The notes beneath the pieces are model-generated. The model worked only from the letters and a program-made list of their open reading frames with translations, was not told the origin of the DNA and ran no database searches. Both the position numbers and the translations under genes were made by a program. A stretch of DNA of 64,000 bases, from positions 5,486-69,485 of the forward strand of contig JBGAKC010000026.1 of the NCBI GenBank assembly GCA_044224605.1, read 5' to 3'. Shown here one piece after another: positions 9,208 through 16,459 of this stretch (position 1 is its first letter; each line of letters opens with the position of its first letter). Origin of the DNA: UBA7672 sp044224605 (GTDB lineage Bacteria; Pseudomonadota; Alphaproteobacteria; Caulobacterales; Hyphomonadaceae).

Positions 9208-9855
9208 ATGACTGACGCATCCACCATTGCGGAGCCGTCTGCTGCAGCGCCGCATACGCCCAAGGCGAAGGGTCCGTTCGGTGCGCTCTACAACTGGGTG
9301 ATCCGCCTGGCCGGCGGCAGACAAGCCGAGCCCGCGCTCTGGGCGGTCTCGTTCGCCGAAAGCTCGTTCTTCCCCATCCCGCCGGACGTGATGCTGGCCC
9401 CGATGTGCTTCGCCCGGCCGGAACGGTCGTGGCGCTACGCCTTCGGCTGCACCATCGCCTCGGTGCTCGGCGCCATGCTGGGGTATGCGATCGGTTACTT
9501 CCTGTGGGAGGCCGTCGGCTCTCAGATCATCGGCTTCTTCGGTTATGGCGGAAAGGAAGAGGAGCTTCGCGCCTCCTACGCCGCCGCGGGCGTCTGGATC
9601 ATATTCATCAAGGGCGTGACGCCCATCCCCTTCAAGCTAGTCACCATCGTGTCCGGCGCGATGGCGTTCAACCTGCCGATCTTCATTGCGGCCTGCCTCC
9701 TCACCCGCGCTGTCCGCTTCTTCCTGGTCGCCTGGCTGTTCAAGACCTTTGGGCCGACACTCGCCCCGGTGATCGAGAAGCGCATCGGCCTCTTTATGCT
9801 GCTCTTCGTGGTGATCCTGGTGGGCGGCTTTGTTGTCGCAGCCATGATTCACTAG
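9208..9855 (+). CDS. YqaA/DedA-type membrane protein (VTT domain)
   Basis: 215 residues from the ATG at 9208; an upstream in-frame ATG at 9133 would add a non-conserved stretch and overlap the region upstream of dsbB. After a polar N-terminus of about 35 residues come several membrane helices with the SNARE-associated/VTT signature: the FAESSFFPIPPDVMLAP block near 50-66 and IIFIKGVTPIPFKLVTI near 132-148. Proteins of this kind are inner-membrane, and some DedA relatives are linked to lipid scrambling or the proton motive force. The substrate here is unknown. Confidence 0.87.
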   Translation: MTDASTIAEPSAAAPHTPKAKGPFGALYNWVIRLAGGRQAEPALWAVSFAESSFFPIPPDVMLAPMCFARPERSWRYAFGCTIASVLGAMLGYAIGYFLWEAVGSQIIGFFGYGGKEEELRASYAAAGVWIIFIKGVTPIPFKLVTIVSGAMAFNLPIFIAACLLTRAVRFFLVAWLFKTFGPTLAPVIEKRIGLFMLLFVVILVGGFVVAAMIH

Positions 9856-9911
9856 GAATCGCGGTCGGGTTTGAAGAAATTCGATCGAAATTTCCGCATT
9901 CCGTGAACCGG

Positions 9912-10112
9912 ATGTTTGCGATCTTCGCCGACGATCCTCTCACGCGCCGGATGGTCCTGCGCGCTGTTCAGAGTTGTCGGGGTCGTCCCATGCGCACCCT
10001 TCGCCGTATCCAGGCCATGTCGCTGCGCACAGCGCCGCAATGGATGCTGTGCGTCTTCTTTGGCGCCTATGTGACCCTTCAGGTCGCCACCTCGGGCGCC
10101 CATCTCGGCTAG
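9912..10112 (+). CDS. Small hypothetical ORF between DedA-like gene and tRNA-Leu
   Basis: 66 codons from ATG 9912 with a hydrophobic C-terminal stretch (WMLCVFFGAYVTLQVA) preceded by an arginine-rich segment; a shorter start at ATG 9990 is possible. No family recognised and no clear ribosome binding site. It fills the gap between the DedA-like gene and tRNA-Leu, and the composition could fit a short tail-anchored membrane protein, but this may be a chance ORF. Confidence 0.25.
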   Translation: MFAIFADDPLTRRMVLRAVQSCRGRPMRTLRRIQAMSLRTAPQWMLCVFFGAYVTLQVATSGAHLG

Positions 10113-10166
10113 CGCCGCGGCCCTTTCGTTCGCCGGATACCTGCGCTAACACCGCCCCTCGTGCTC

Positions 10167-10253
10167 GCGGGAGTGGCGGAATTGGCAGACGCAGCGGACT
10201 CAAAATCCGCCGTCCTTACGGATTTGTGGGTTCGACCCCCACCTCCCGCACCA
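10167..10253 (+). tRNA. tRNA-Leu (anticodon CAA)
   Basis: 87-base class II tRNA. The 7-bp acceptor stem pairs GCGGGAG (10167-10173) with CTCCCGC (10243-10249), followed by discriminator A and an encoded CCA (10251-10253). The anticodon stem GCGGA/TCCGC encloses the loop CTCAAAA, so the anticodon is CAA (reads UUG). The long variable arm (CGTCCTTACGGATT region) and the T-loop GTTCGACCC are those expected of tRNA-Leu. It lies between a DedA-like gene and a small minus-strand gene. Confidence 0.97.
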
Positions 10254-10257
10254 GCGC

Positions 10258-10479
10258 TCAGTCCTTGAAAGATAGCGTCTGCACCGTCGTGGTCTCGCCC
10301 GTCTTGGGGTCGACCAGGGTCACGTTTCCCATAGACCCCTCATCCGACGCCGCCTCCATCAGGCGCACGACTTCTGCGTCGTCTGCGGCAGCCTTCGCAA
10401 CGTCGATATTCGCCGGATCGTGGGTGAGGTAGACGATGAGCGCGCCAAGGCTGGCTGCGCCGAAAAGAAGGGCGTTCAT
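10258..10479 (-). CDS. Small hypothetical membrane-anchored protein
   Basis: 73 residues. The first 18 residues are hydrophobic (NALLFGAASLGALIVYL) and would act as a signal anchor; the rest is acidic with AEVVRLMEAASDEG and ends in a polar tail. AGGAA about 10 bases upstream of the ATG supports translation. It ends 5 bases from tRNA-Leu on the opposite strand. No recognised family and no function assigned. Confidence 0.55.
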   Translation of the reverse strand: MNALLFGAASLGALIVYLTHDPANIDVAKAAADDAEVVRLMEAASDEGSMGNVTLVDPKTGETTTVQTLSFKD

Positions 10480-10542
10480 GGCGGAGGTTCCTGCGTGACG
10501 GGGACCTAACCCGCCAAACGCCGAACCGTTCCTGCAACCTGC

Positions 10543-12126
10543 TTAACCTGCCGCAAGGATTTCCCTGGCGGCCCGTTCGCCAGCTTCAACCGCGCCATTC
10601 ATGAAGCCCATGCTTTTCGAGCTGGTGTGCTCGCCCGCGAAGAACAGTTTGTTGTTGAGCTCCGGCTTCGCCGCGGTCTCGAAATAGCTGGTATACTGAC
10701 CCGCCAGCGCGCCGGAATAGCTCGCCTTGGTGTGCGGATGTAGCGGCCAGAAGAAGCTCGCCCGCACCTTCGGCGTCAGCGCTGCTGCCAGCTCCGGCGC
10801 GAACGATTTGAGGCCAGCCTCCAGTGTCGTCAGCACTGACGTCTCGTTCGTCTTCGCCTGCGCGCCGGTGATGAAGTTGGTGATGACGCCGCCCGTACCT
10901 TCCTGACCGGCGCTGGTGTCCCAGATGATCTGGAAGCCGCGATCGGAATAGACCGTCCCCGTCAGTGGCGAGTTGATGCCCAGCAGTTGTTGCGTCCATG
11001 GCCGCGACGACGTGCCGACCATCAGCTTGGAGTTCACGCCATAACCGAGCTCGTTGATGGTCTTCATCTTCTCGGCCGACAGCCCGAGCCCGCCAACACC
11101 TTTCACCTCACGCAGCCGCGTAAAGGGCAGGGCCAGAACCACGCGCGTGAAGGTGTGCTCGATCGGCGGCTTGTCCTCGTTCTTGAAACTGAGTTTGAAG
11201 CCGTCGGCTCCATGCGAAATACTGGTCATCTCGTGACGCAGGTTGATCCGCACGCGTTCGGACAGCGGCGCGACCGACAGGCGTTCCGTCAGCGTTTCCG
11301 GCAGCGTGCCCGAGCCGCCCTGGATGCGGTGCGCCTCATCACTGTCGCCGAACATCTGGTAGGTGGATTTTTCGTCCGTCCCGATCAGGTCGACGAGATT
11401 GAGCGAGGATTGCTGTTCGACCGGAATGCCGTACTCGCCATGGTAAGCCAGCTTCAGGAGGTCGATCACCCAGCGGTCGGTCGAGCTGGCCAGGCTGTCG
11501 ATGTATTTCGACAGCGGCAGCGCATCGAGTTCGAGCGCGCGAGGCGTCCAGTTGCCGTCGGCATCGAGCAGCGCCGCCTGGTCCGCCGCAATGCGCGCTG
11601 CGACCGGGATGAACGGCCCGGTCGAGCCGGCTGGATCAAGCAGGTCGCCGTCGAGATAAGGCTTGCCGCCGACGTCGTAGATGTCGCTTGCGCCGCTGTC
11701 CGCCGGGCGCAGCCGCTGGATCGGAAGACCGAGTTCGCCGCAGAGCTTGATCAGTTCCTCATGATTGGAATCGACCAGCTCTCCGCCAAGCTCGCAGAAA
11801 TGCCCCTCGGGCGTGAAATTTCGCAGCGTGTACATCCGCCCGCCCGTGCGCCCGCTGGATTCGAATATCTCGCAGGCAACCCCCGCATTGGCGAGCCGCC
11901 AGGCGATGACGAGGCCCGACGTTCCGCCGCCGATAATGGCGACAGCTCCGGGCGTCCCCGGACCACTGGGATTGGCCTTCGGCGTGCAGGCGCCGGCCGC
12001 CGCCATCAGCATCAGGGCGGTGCGGCGCGAGATCGCACGTGGCGCAGGCGCGGGTGCATCCGGAAGCTCCGCACGCGCCTTGGCGATTGCGCGCTGGATC
12101 CGTCCGAATAGCTGCGTTCGCGCCAT
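10543..12126 (-). CDS. Exported FAD-dependent amine oxidase
   Basis: 527 residues. The FAD-binding GxGxxG region is VAIIGGGTSGLVIAWRLA (about 62-79), followed by the ESSGRTGGRMYT motif of the flavin monoamine oxidase family and a C-terminal FAGEHTSSKSMGFMNGA motif that closes on FAD. Such enzymes oxidise primary or secondary amines, giving aldehyde, ammonia and H2O2; the substrate cannot be read from sequence. The N-terminus carries a twin-arginine stretch (ISRRTALMLMAAAGAC), suggesting Tat export of the folded flavoprotein, with the Cys as a possible lipidation site. A hairpin terminator lies upstream, so it probably has its own promoter. Confidence 0.88.
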   Translation of the reverse strand: MARTQLFGRIQRAIAKARAELPDAPAPAPRAISRRTALMLMAAAGACTPKANPSGPGTPGAVAIIGGGTSGLVIAWRLANAGVACEIFESSGRTGGRMYTLRNFTPEGHFCELGGELVDSNHEELIKLCGELGLPIQRLRPADSGASDIYDVGGKPYLDGDLLDPAGSTGPFIPVAARIAADQAALLDADGNWTPRALELDALPLSKYIDSLASSTDRWVIDLLKLAYHGEYGIPVEQQSSLNLVDLIGTDEKSTYQMFGDSDEAHRIQGGSGTLPETLTERLSVAPLSERVRINLRHEMTSISHGADGFKLSFKNEDKPPIEHTFTRVVLALPFTRLREVKGVGGLGLSAEKMKTINELGYGVNSKLMVGTSSRPWTQQLLGINSPLTGTVYSDRGFQIIWDTSAGQEGTGGVITNFITGAQAKTNETSVLTTLEAGLKSFAPELAAALTPKVRASFFWPLHPHTKASYSGALAGQYTSYFETAAKPELNNKLFFAGEHTSSKSMGFMNGAVEAGERAAREILAAG

Positions 12127-12169
12127 GGCGTCCCTCCCGGCTGAGGGCGCAATACGTCACAACACAATC

Positions 12170-12210
12170 GCAGAAACAAGAAGGACCGCGCGGCTTTCGC
12201 CGGCGGTCCT
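12170..12210 (-). terminator. Rho-independent terminator upstream of the amine oxidase gene
   Basis: On the minus strand AGGACCGC..GCGGTCCT (12182-12210) forms a GC-rich hairpin with a GAAA-type loop, followed by TTCTTGTTT. It would end transcripts carrying the 26-residue ORF and the secreted protein upstream, separating them from the amine oxidase gene. Confidence 0.75.
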
Positions 12211-12287
12211 TCCCGTCTTTTGAGCGGGGCAATGCCCCCTGGCTTCAAGAAACCGCGCTGCGCCTCGCGCGGCGGTTCCGAGCTCGA

Positions 12288-12368
12288 TCAGGCGATGCTG
12301 CGAACGAAGGCTGCTCCGAACGACAGATCGCTGATCAAGGCAAAGCCCCGGCTCATAGTGACTGACAT
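12288..12368 (-). CDS. 26-residue ORF with perfect Shine-Dalgarno
   Basis: Too short for ordinary gene calling. The ATG at 12368 is preceded by AAGGAGGTGATCC, an exact complement of the 16S rRNA 3' end, with only two bases between. The product begins MSVTMSRGFALISDLSF, continues GAAFVRSIA and then stops at TGA. The central part is hydrophobic/amphipathic. It lies 91 bases downstream of the 233-residue secreted protein gene on the same strand and upstream of a strong terminator. No peptide-modifying enzymes are adjacent. It could be a small membrane peptide, a toxin-like peptide or a leader. The ribosome binding site is the strongest evidence that it is translated. Confidence 0.5.
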   Translation of the reverse strand: MSVTMSRGFALISDLSFGAAFVRSIA

Positions 12369-12459
12369 TGGATCACCTCCTTCCGTAAAGTTGACGATGG
12401 AAATGAGAGTGGGGGCGAAAGCCGCCCCACGCAAGGGCGATGCTGAAATCCGTGCGGCG

Positions 12460-13161
12460 TCAGTGGGTTTCGACGCGCTTCACGGCCATCTCGGTTGCAC
12501 CATCGACCAGCACGGTCATGCCGTCGACGCCGGCATAGTACTGGCCGCGCGGCGGCGCAGGCAGGCCGAGTGCGTCGTAATTGGCGATCACTAGCGAGGA
12601 TGTTGGTGCAATCCGGCGCACGGGAAGGCCGGGACCAGGCATCGGGCGCGGACCAGCAGGAACATCAGCCGTCGGATCGGTCGGCTGCACCGGCAGAACG
12701 CTGACGACGAGTTCGGACGCACGATCGACCAGCACGAAGCGGCCATCGACACGGGCGTAATACTGGTTCGGCGGCGCAGGCGGCAGTATGTAGCGCGCCG
12801 GATCCGTCACCACGGCGCTGGAATAGGCTGGGACGCGCGTGTTGGGCAGGGCGGCGGCGGCGATGTCCTGCTCGCGCTTTTTCAGGGCGCGTTCATTCTG
12901 CATCTGGAGCAACAGCTGCTGTTTCTGGTTTTCGTATTGCTGGTCGATCAGCGCGCGCTGGGCTGCCGTAACGCCCGAGTTGGGAAGCGCCGCCCTGCCG
13001 AGGTCGCGCTGGCGATCGGCCTCGAGCGTGTCGAGCTGCCGCTGGTCGTTCATCTGCTGTTGCATTTCCAGCGCCTCGAAGCGCGGAAGCGTATCGCTTG
13101 CCTGCGCAAAGGCGGGGGCGGCGAAAAGACAGGCGCAAGCGACGAGAGCTGTGCGGATCAT
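12460..13161 (-). CDS. Secreted protein with two RcnB-like YYxxVDG repeats
   Basis: 233 residues. The signal peptide is about 20 residues (ALVACACLFAAPAFAQA). A Gln/Arg-rich, probably coiled segment follows (about 25-100). Two related segments come last, QYYARVDGRFVLVDRASELV (about 132-151) and QYYAGVDGMTVLVDGATEMA (about 207-226), joined by a Pro-rich linker. The repeat resembles the YY..VDGxYVLVDxxTxxV module of RcnB-type periplasmic proteins, but no known metal ligands stand out, so a metal role is not claimed. It heads the unit that includes the 26-residue ORF. Confidence 0.7.
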   Translation of the reverse strand: MIRTALVACACLFAAPAFAQASDTLPRFEALEMQQQMNDQRQLDTLEADRQRDLGRAALPNSGVTAAQRALIDQQYENQKQQLLLQMQNERALKKREQDIAAAALPNTRVPAYSSAVVTDPARYILPPAPPNQYYARVDGRFVLVDRASELVVSVLPVQPTDPTADVPAGPRPMPGPGLPVRRIAPTSSLVIANYDALGLPAPPRGQYYAGVDGMTVLVDGATEMAVKRVETH

Positions 13162-13195
13162 GCAGACAATATAGGACGGCCGGCCGCCCGGGTCA

Positions 13196-13840
13196 TCAGC
13201 CCCGCTGCCGCTTTACGCTCTTGGCGACCTTGCCGCGTTCGGCGACGCGCAGTTTGAGTCCATCGACAAACGCCTGCAGGCCGAACTCGAAGCCTTCCTC
13301 GCCCGTGCCGACAATGCCGACGGCCGCCGAAGCGCCCTTATTCGACTGCTCCTGCAGGGCGGCCCCGATCGCATAGCGGCGGAGCGTCTGCATCGCGAGA
13401 CGCGACTCCATGTCGGCAAGGCCCGACCGCATCAGCGTCTTCACATTGTCCTCGAAGCGCGAGCGGCCGGTTGTCACCCTCGGCCGTGGCCGCGCCATCA
13501 CCTGCGCGCCGTCGCGCCGCGACAGGGCGGTACGGCGGATCGCACGCGCGCCTTCGGCAAGCCATTCCCAAGCATCGAAATCCACACCGTCGATGTTGGG
13601 GGCCGGCAGGCATTCGACGAACATCACGCCCGACATCTCGTTGAGCAGTTCGTCCTTGTCCTTGAAGTGCCAGTAGAGTGATGCGCTCTTGATGCCGAGT
13701 TCAGCGGCGAGCCGTCGCGTCGAAAGACCTTCGACGCCCACCTCGTCGAGCAGGCGCAGCGCCGTCGCCACGATCGTCGCGCGGTCGAGGCTGCCCTTTT
13801 CGCGCATCTCGTCCCCGGCTGATGCGTCCAGACGCTTCAT
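13196..13840 (-). CDS. TetR family transcriptional regulator
   Basis: 214 residues from the ATG at 13840, which has AGAAGGGAG upstream; the longer frame adds unconserved sequence. The N-terminal HTH is clear: LDRATIVATALRLLDEVGVE..STRRLAAELGIKSASLYWHFKDKDEL (about 15-60). The C-terminal ligand domain resembles the TetR_C class that includes the tetracycline repressors. Its target is unknown; no efflux pump is adjacent, and the neighbours are a DNA repair gene upstream and the secreted repeat protein downstream on the same strand. Confidence 0.9.
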   Translation of the reverse strand: MKRLDASAGDEMREKGSLDRATIVATALRLLDEVGVEGLSTRRLAAELGIKSASLYWHFKDKDELLNEMSGVMFVECLPAPNIDGVDFDAWEWLAEGARAIRRTALSRRDGAQVMARPRPRVTTGRSRFEDNVKTLMRSGLADMESRLAMQTLRRYAIGAALQEQSNKGASAAVGIVGTGEEGFEFGLQAFVDGLKLRVAERGKVAKSVKRQRG

Positions 13841-13901
13841 GCGCCCGCTCCCTTCTGGATATCGGCTGGCGACTGTACCGCGCAGCGTGTCTTTTTGAAG
13901 G

Positions 13902-14417
13902 TCAGGCGTTACGAATGAACGCAGCGACCTCTCGCCAGGGGGCGATCGACCAGTATGACGTAGCGAGCCCCGACGGAGAGGGAAGCACGAAAACCGCCGG
14001 CTGGTCCGGAGCGGGATCATCCTGTCGTCCCGGCCTGATCCTCCCTGTCGGCTTGCCGAGCCACAGGCTTGCAGCCGACTTGCTGGTGAAGGCGAGCGCG
14101 TTCGGGCGAAGCCGTTTCACCTTCCGGGTAAAGCCCTCGACATCGAAGTGCGCCCGGTCGATCTGGCTATCGACGCCCCAGCTGGTCTTGCAGAAATCGG
14201 TGAGGCCAATGTCGAGATCGAGCATCAGCGGATACTCCTCCGGCGCGAAGAGGCGTGGGGTGATCTGCACTTCGTGCAGTGCGCGCCAGAACCGGTTGCC
14301 GGGATGGGCATAATAGGCGCCGACCGCAGCCGAGCGCGGACCTGCAGCCGTGCCGACGAACCATGTCCTGAGACCAGGTGCGAGGCGATCGGGCAGGATA
14401 TGCGCCTTGCGCGCCAT
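13902..14417 (-). CDS. mug: Mismatch-specific uracil/thymine DNA glycosylase (Mug/TDG)
   Basis: 171 residues. Removes U or T mispaired with G and etheno-C from double-stranded DNA. Family motifs are seen: the glycosylase loop HPGNRFW near residue 38 (usually NPGNxFW), GLTDFCKTSWG near 72, and the LPSPSG intercalation loop near 145. The first residue of the NPG motif is His here, a mild deviation. Its ATG overlaps the stop of the DUF3445 gene (ATGA), so the two are co-translated. Confidence 0.88.
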   Translation of the reverse strand: MARKAHILPDRLAPGLRTWFVGTAAGPRSAAVGAYYAHPGNRFWRALHEVQITPRLFAPEEYPLMLDLDIGLTDFCKTSWGVDSQIDRAHFDVEGFTRKVKRLRPNALAFTSKSAASLWLGKPTGRIRPGRQDDPAPDQPAVFVLPSPSGLATSYWSIAPWREVAAFIRNA

Positions 14418-15235
14418 CAGTTGGTTTCGCCCATGCTGCCGCCGTTGCGCACGATCTCCGGCAGCGTCGCAGCCTGCTCGGGCGTCAGGCGATCCAGTGG
14501 CACGAGCCAGGTGTGGATCGAGAATACGATCGCGCGCGTGTCGCCGAGGCGGCGCAGCGTCTGTCGTTCAACACGCACCCAGGTCGGCTTCGACCGGTCG
14601 AAGGGCCGGCGCTCGTGCTCGGGCCTTGGCTGGAAGAGGTTGGGGTCGTTGTAGCAAAGCAGGTTGGCGCGCCACACGGCCTGATCTGGTTGAAGCATGG
14701 CGAACACGCGATCGACACGCTTGCCGATGTTTGCGTCATAGCGATCAACCGGCTGGTGGATTCCCGTCAGGCCGCGCCGGTGTTTCTGCGACAGCGTCCA
14801 GCTGGCCGGGAAGCACAGCACGCCCGATGTCAGGGCGTATTCGCCATCGACCGGCTGCATCAGCAGGAAATCCTCCTGGACCAGCCGCGCGGCGGTCACG
14901 AGCGGCCGGTCAGAGGTCAGCGAAATGGAGACGCCATCCGGTCGGATGACGACATCATCCATGCGGAAATAACCAGGATCATGCGCGATTTCGGCCAGCA
15001 CGGCCGCCAGCAGGTCATGCTCTGCCTGATCCGGTTCCGGTTGTATGGCGAGCACCTCAGCCTGTTTTTCCTTCAGCAGGCGATCGCGATAGGCCATCTG
15101 CCCGTCGAAAGCGTCGTCACGCTGCAGCCATTCGCCAGGCGCAACGGGCTGCAAGCCCGGCAGGCGCGCGGCGAGCGGGTCCATCCACGGCGCGAGGCCA
15201 AGATGCGACTGGCAGATTTCCGGTGTGTCGGTCAC
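14417..15235 (-). CDS. DUF3445 protein (heme-dependent oxidative N-demethylase-like)
   Basis: 272 residues. The sequence fits the DUF3445/HODM alpha-subunit-like family: the KEKQAEVLAIQPE N-terminal region, LVQEDFLLMQ.VDGEYALTSGVLCFPASW (about 120-155), the IHQPVDRYD motif and the LRRLGDTRAIVFSIHTWLVPLD C-terminal block. Characterised relatives use heme to demethylate small amines; whether this protein binds heme is not shown. Translationally coupled (ATGA overlap) to mug. Divergence from the thioesterase side is not applicable: all of 10.5-16.3 kb is minus-strand. Confidence 0.82.
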   Translation of the reverse strand: MTDTPEICQSHLGLAPWMDPLAARLPGLQPVAPGEWLQRDDAFDGQMAYRDRLLKEKQAEVLAIQPEPDQAEHDLLAAVLAEIAHDPGYFRMDDVVIRPDGVSISLTSDRPLVTAARLVQEDFLLMQPVDGEYALTSGVLCFPASWTLSQKHRRGLTGIHQPVDRYDANIGKRVDRVFAMLQPDQAVWRANLLCYNDPNLFQPRPEHERRPFDRSKPTWVRVERQTLRRLGDTRAIVFSIHTWLVPLDRLTPEQAATLPEIVRNGGSMGETN

Positions 15236-15289
15236 CTAGTTTCACTCCCGCCGCGGGCGGGTCAAGTCAACTCTGCAAGTAAGTCAACG

Positions 15290-15754
15290 CTAGAAGCGCT
15301 TGAAGGGCTTGGGCGCCTGGGTTGCGCTGGCCTTTGCAACGAGTTCGCCGGCGGGGTTGAACAGGTCCGCCTCGATGAAGCAGGTCGACTTGCCCCATTT
15401 GAGCACGCGCGCCTCCGCAATCGCTTTACCGATGAACAAGGGACGCAGGAAGGACACCTTCATCTCCAGCGTCGGTGCATTCATCGTGACGTTGGAGACG
15501 ATGATGGCGGTGGCGCTCATGGCCTCGTCCAGCATGGCGCAAACGAAACCACCCTGGATCGCGCCGGTGGGATTGGCGAATTCCGGCTTGCCTTCGAACT
15601 CGTAGCGCGCCGTCATCTTCGCCTGGTCGACATGCGTCAGCTTCATGCCGACAGTGTCGGAGCAGGGCGGCCGTTTCTTCGAATTGTTGAACCGCGCCAG
15701 CATTTCCTCGTCGGAAAGGCGCGGCGGTTCGGCTGGCGTGTCGCCGGAACTCAC
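15290..15754 (-). CDS. PaaI-type hotdog-fold thioesterase
   Basis: 154 residues. The hotdog helix signature GAIQGGFVCAMLDEAM (about 65-80), with the catalytic-type Asp/Glu in LDEAM, marks the PaaI/YbgC thioesterase group acting on acyl-CoA. The substrate is unknown. It uses a GTG start that overlaps the sspB stop (GTGA), so it is likely made from the sspB transcript. No signal peptide; cytoplasmic. Confidence 0.88.
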   Translation of the reverse strand: MSSGDTPAEPPRLSDEEMLARFNNSKKRPPCSDTVGMKLTHVDQAKMTARYEFEGKPEFANPTGAIQGGFVCAMLDEAMSATAIIVSNVTMNAPTLEMKVSFLRPLFIGKAIAEARVLKWGKSTCFIEADLFNPAGELVAKASATQAPKPFKRF

Positions 15755-16272
15755 TTGCGTCGGAACGCGTCGAGCTGGACGACCGTGCCCTGCGCCGCAT
15801 CACCTTCCTGCGGCTGTGCTTGCGCGGCCGGCACGGCGCTGGCTGCGGTTTCGGGCAGGGAGCTCATCTCGGCGAATTCCCGGGCGGCGGCTTCGTTCGC
15901 CTCGAACTGGATGCCGAAGTTTACCGAAGGATCGAAGAAGCGGCTCACGGCGATGAACGGCACGCGGATATGCTGGGGTACGCCAGCGAATTTGAGGATG
16001 ATCTCGAAGCGATCCTCGTGCACCTCGAATTCCCAGTACTGGTGCTGGACGACGATCGTCATTTCTTCCGGGAAACGGTCCTTGAGATAGTCCGCCATCT
16101 GCACGCCCTGGGTGCGCGTGCGGAACGTAATGTAAAAGTGATGATCGGCTGGAAGATGTCCGAGCTTGGCGACCTTCTGCAGCGCCGCGCGCACGACCGC
16201 GAGTCCCGCAGCCTGCGTGAGGGTGTGATAGCCGATATGGTCCTTCGCGGATCCCGGTGACCGGTCCAACAT
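15751..16272 (-). CDS. sspB: SspB, ClpXP adaptor for SsrA-tagged proteins
   Basis: 173 residues, alphaproteobacterial SspB type. The N-terminal substrate-binding domain (about 1-125) contains LPADHHFYITFRT and IRVPFIAVSRFFDPSVNFGI. After a variable acidic/Ala-rich linker, the extreme C-terminus VVQLDAFRRK is the conserved ClpX-docking tail. SspB tethers SsrA-tagged proteins to ClpX for degradation. The ssrA gene itself is 4 kb away in this window. Followed by the overlapping thioesterase gene and divergent from the PLP lyase gene. Confidence 0.93.
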   Translation of the reverse strand: MLDRSPGSAKDHIGYHTLTQAAGLAVVRAALQKVAKLGHLPADHHFYITFRTRTQGVQMADYLKDRFPEEMTIVVQHQYWEFEVHEDRFEIILKFAGVPQHIRVPFIAVSRFFDPSVNFGIQFEANEAAAREFAEMSSLPETAASAVPAAQAQPQEGDAAQGTVVQLDAFRRK

Positions 16273-16459
16273 GCCCTCCCTCGCCTCGGCATGAGAGCTA
16301 AGGCCTCATCCGTGCTCGGTAAATTGGGTTCAAGCCCGAGGCGAACGATTTTTTGCGCCTCGTTTCGGTGGGACGATAACGCGTAGACTGGCCGTAAGGG
16401 CAAGCCTTCAGCAGAACATTTGATTTATTGCGGGCGGAAAGCAGCCTATCTCTAGCAAC

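Noticed and set aside
12288..12368. 26-residue ORF as a lasso or other modified peptide precursor
   Set aside because: The leader would be too short and no peptide-processing enzymes are nearby.
12361..12385. Plus-strand match to the 3' end of 16S rRNA (TTGGATCACCTCCTT)
   Set aside because: There is no rRNA sequence around it. It is the complement of the strong Shine-Dalgarno of the 26-residue ORF.
14378..16090. 570-codon plus-strand frame across the Mug/DUF3445/thioesterase genes
   Set aside because: It runs antisense through three well-supported genes with family motifs.
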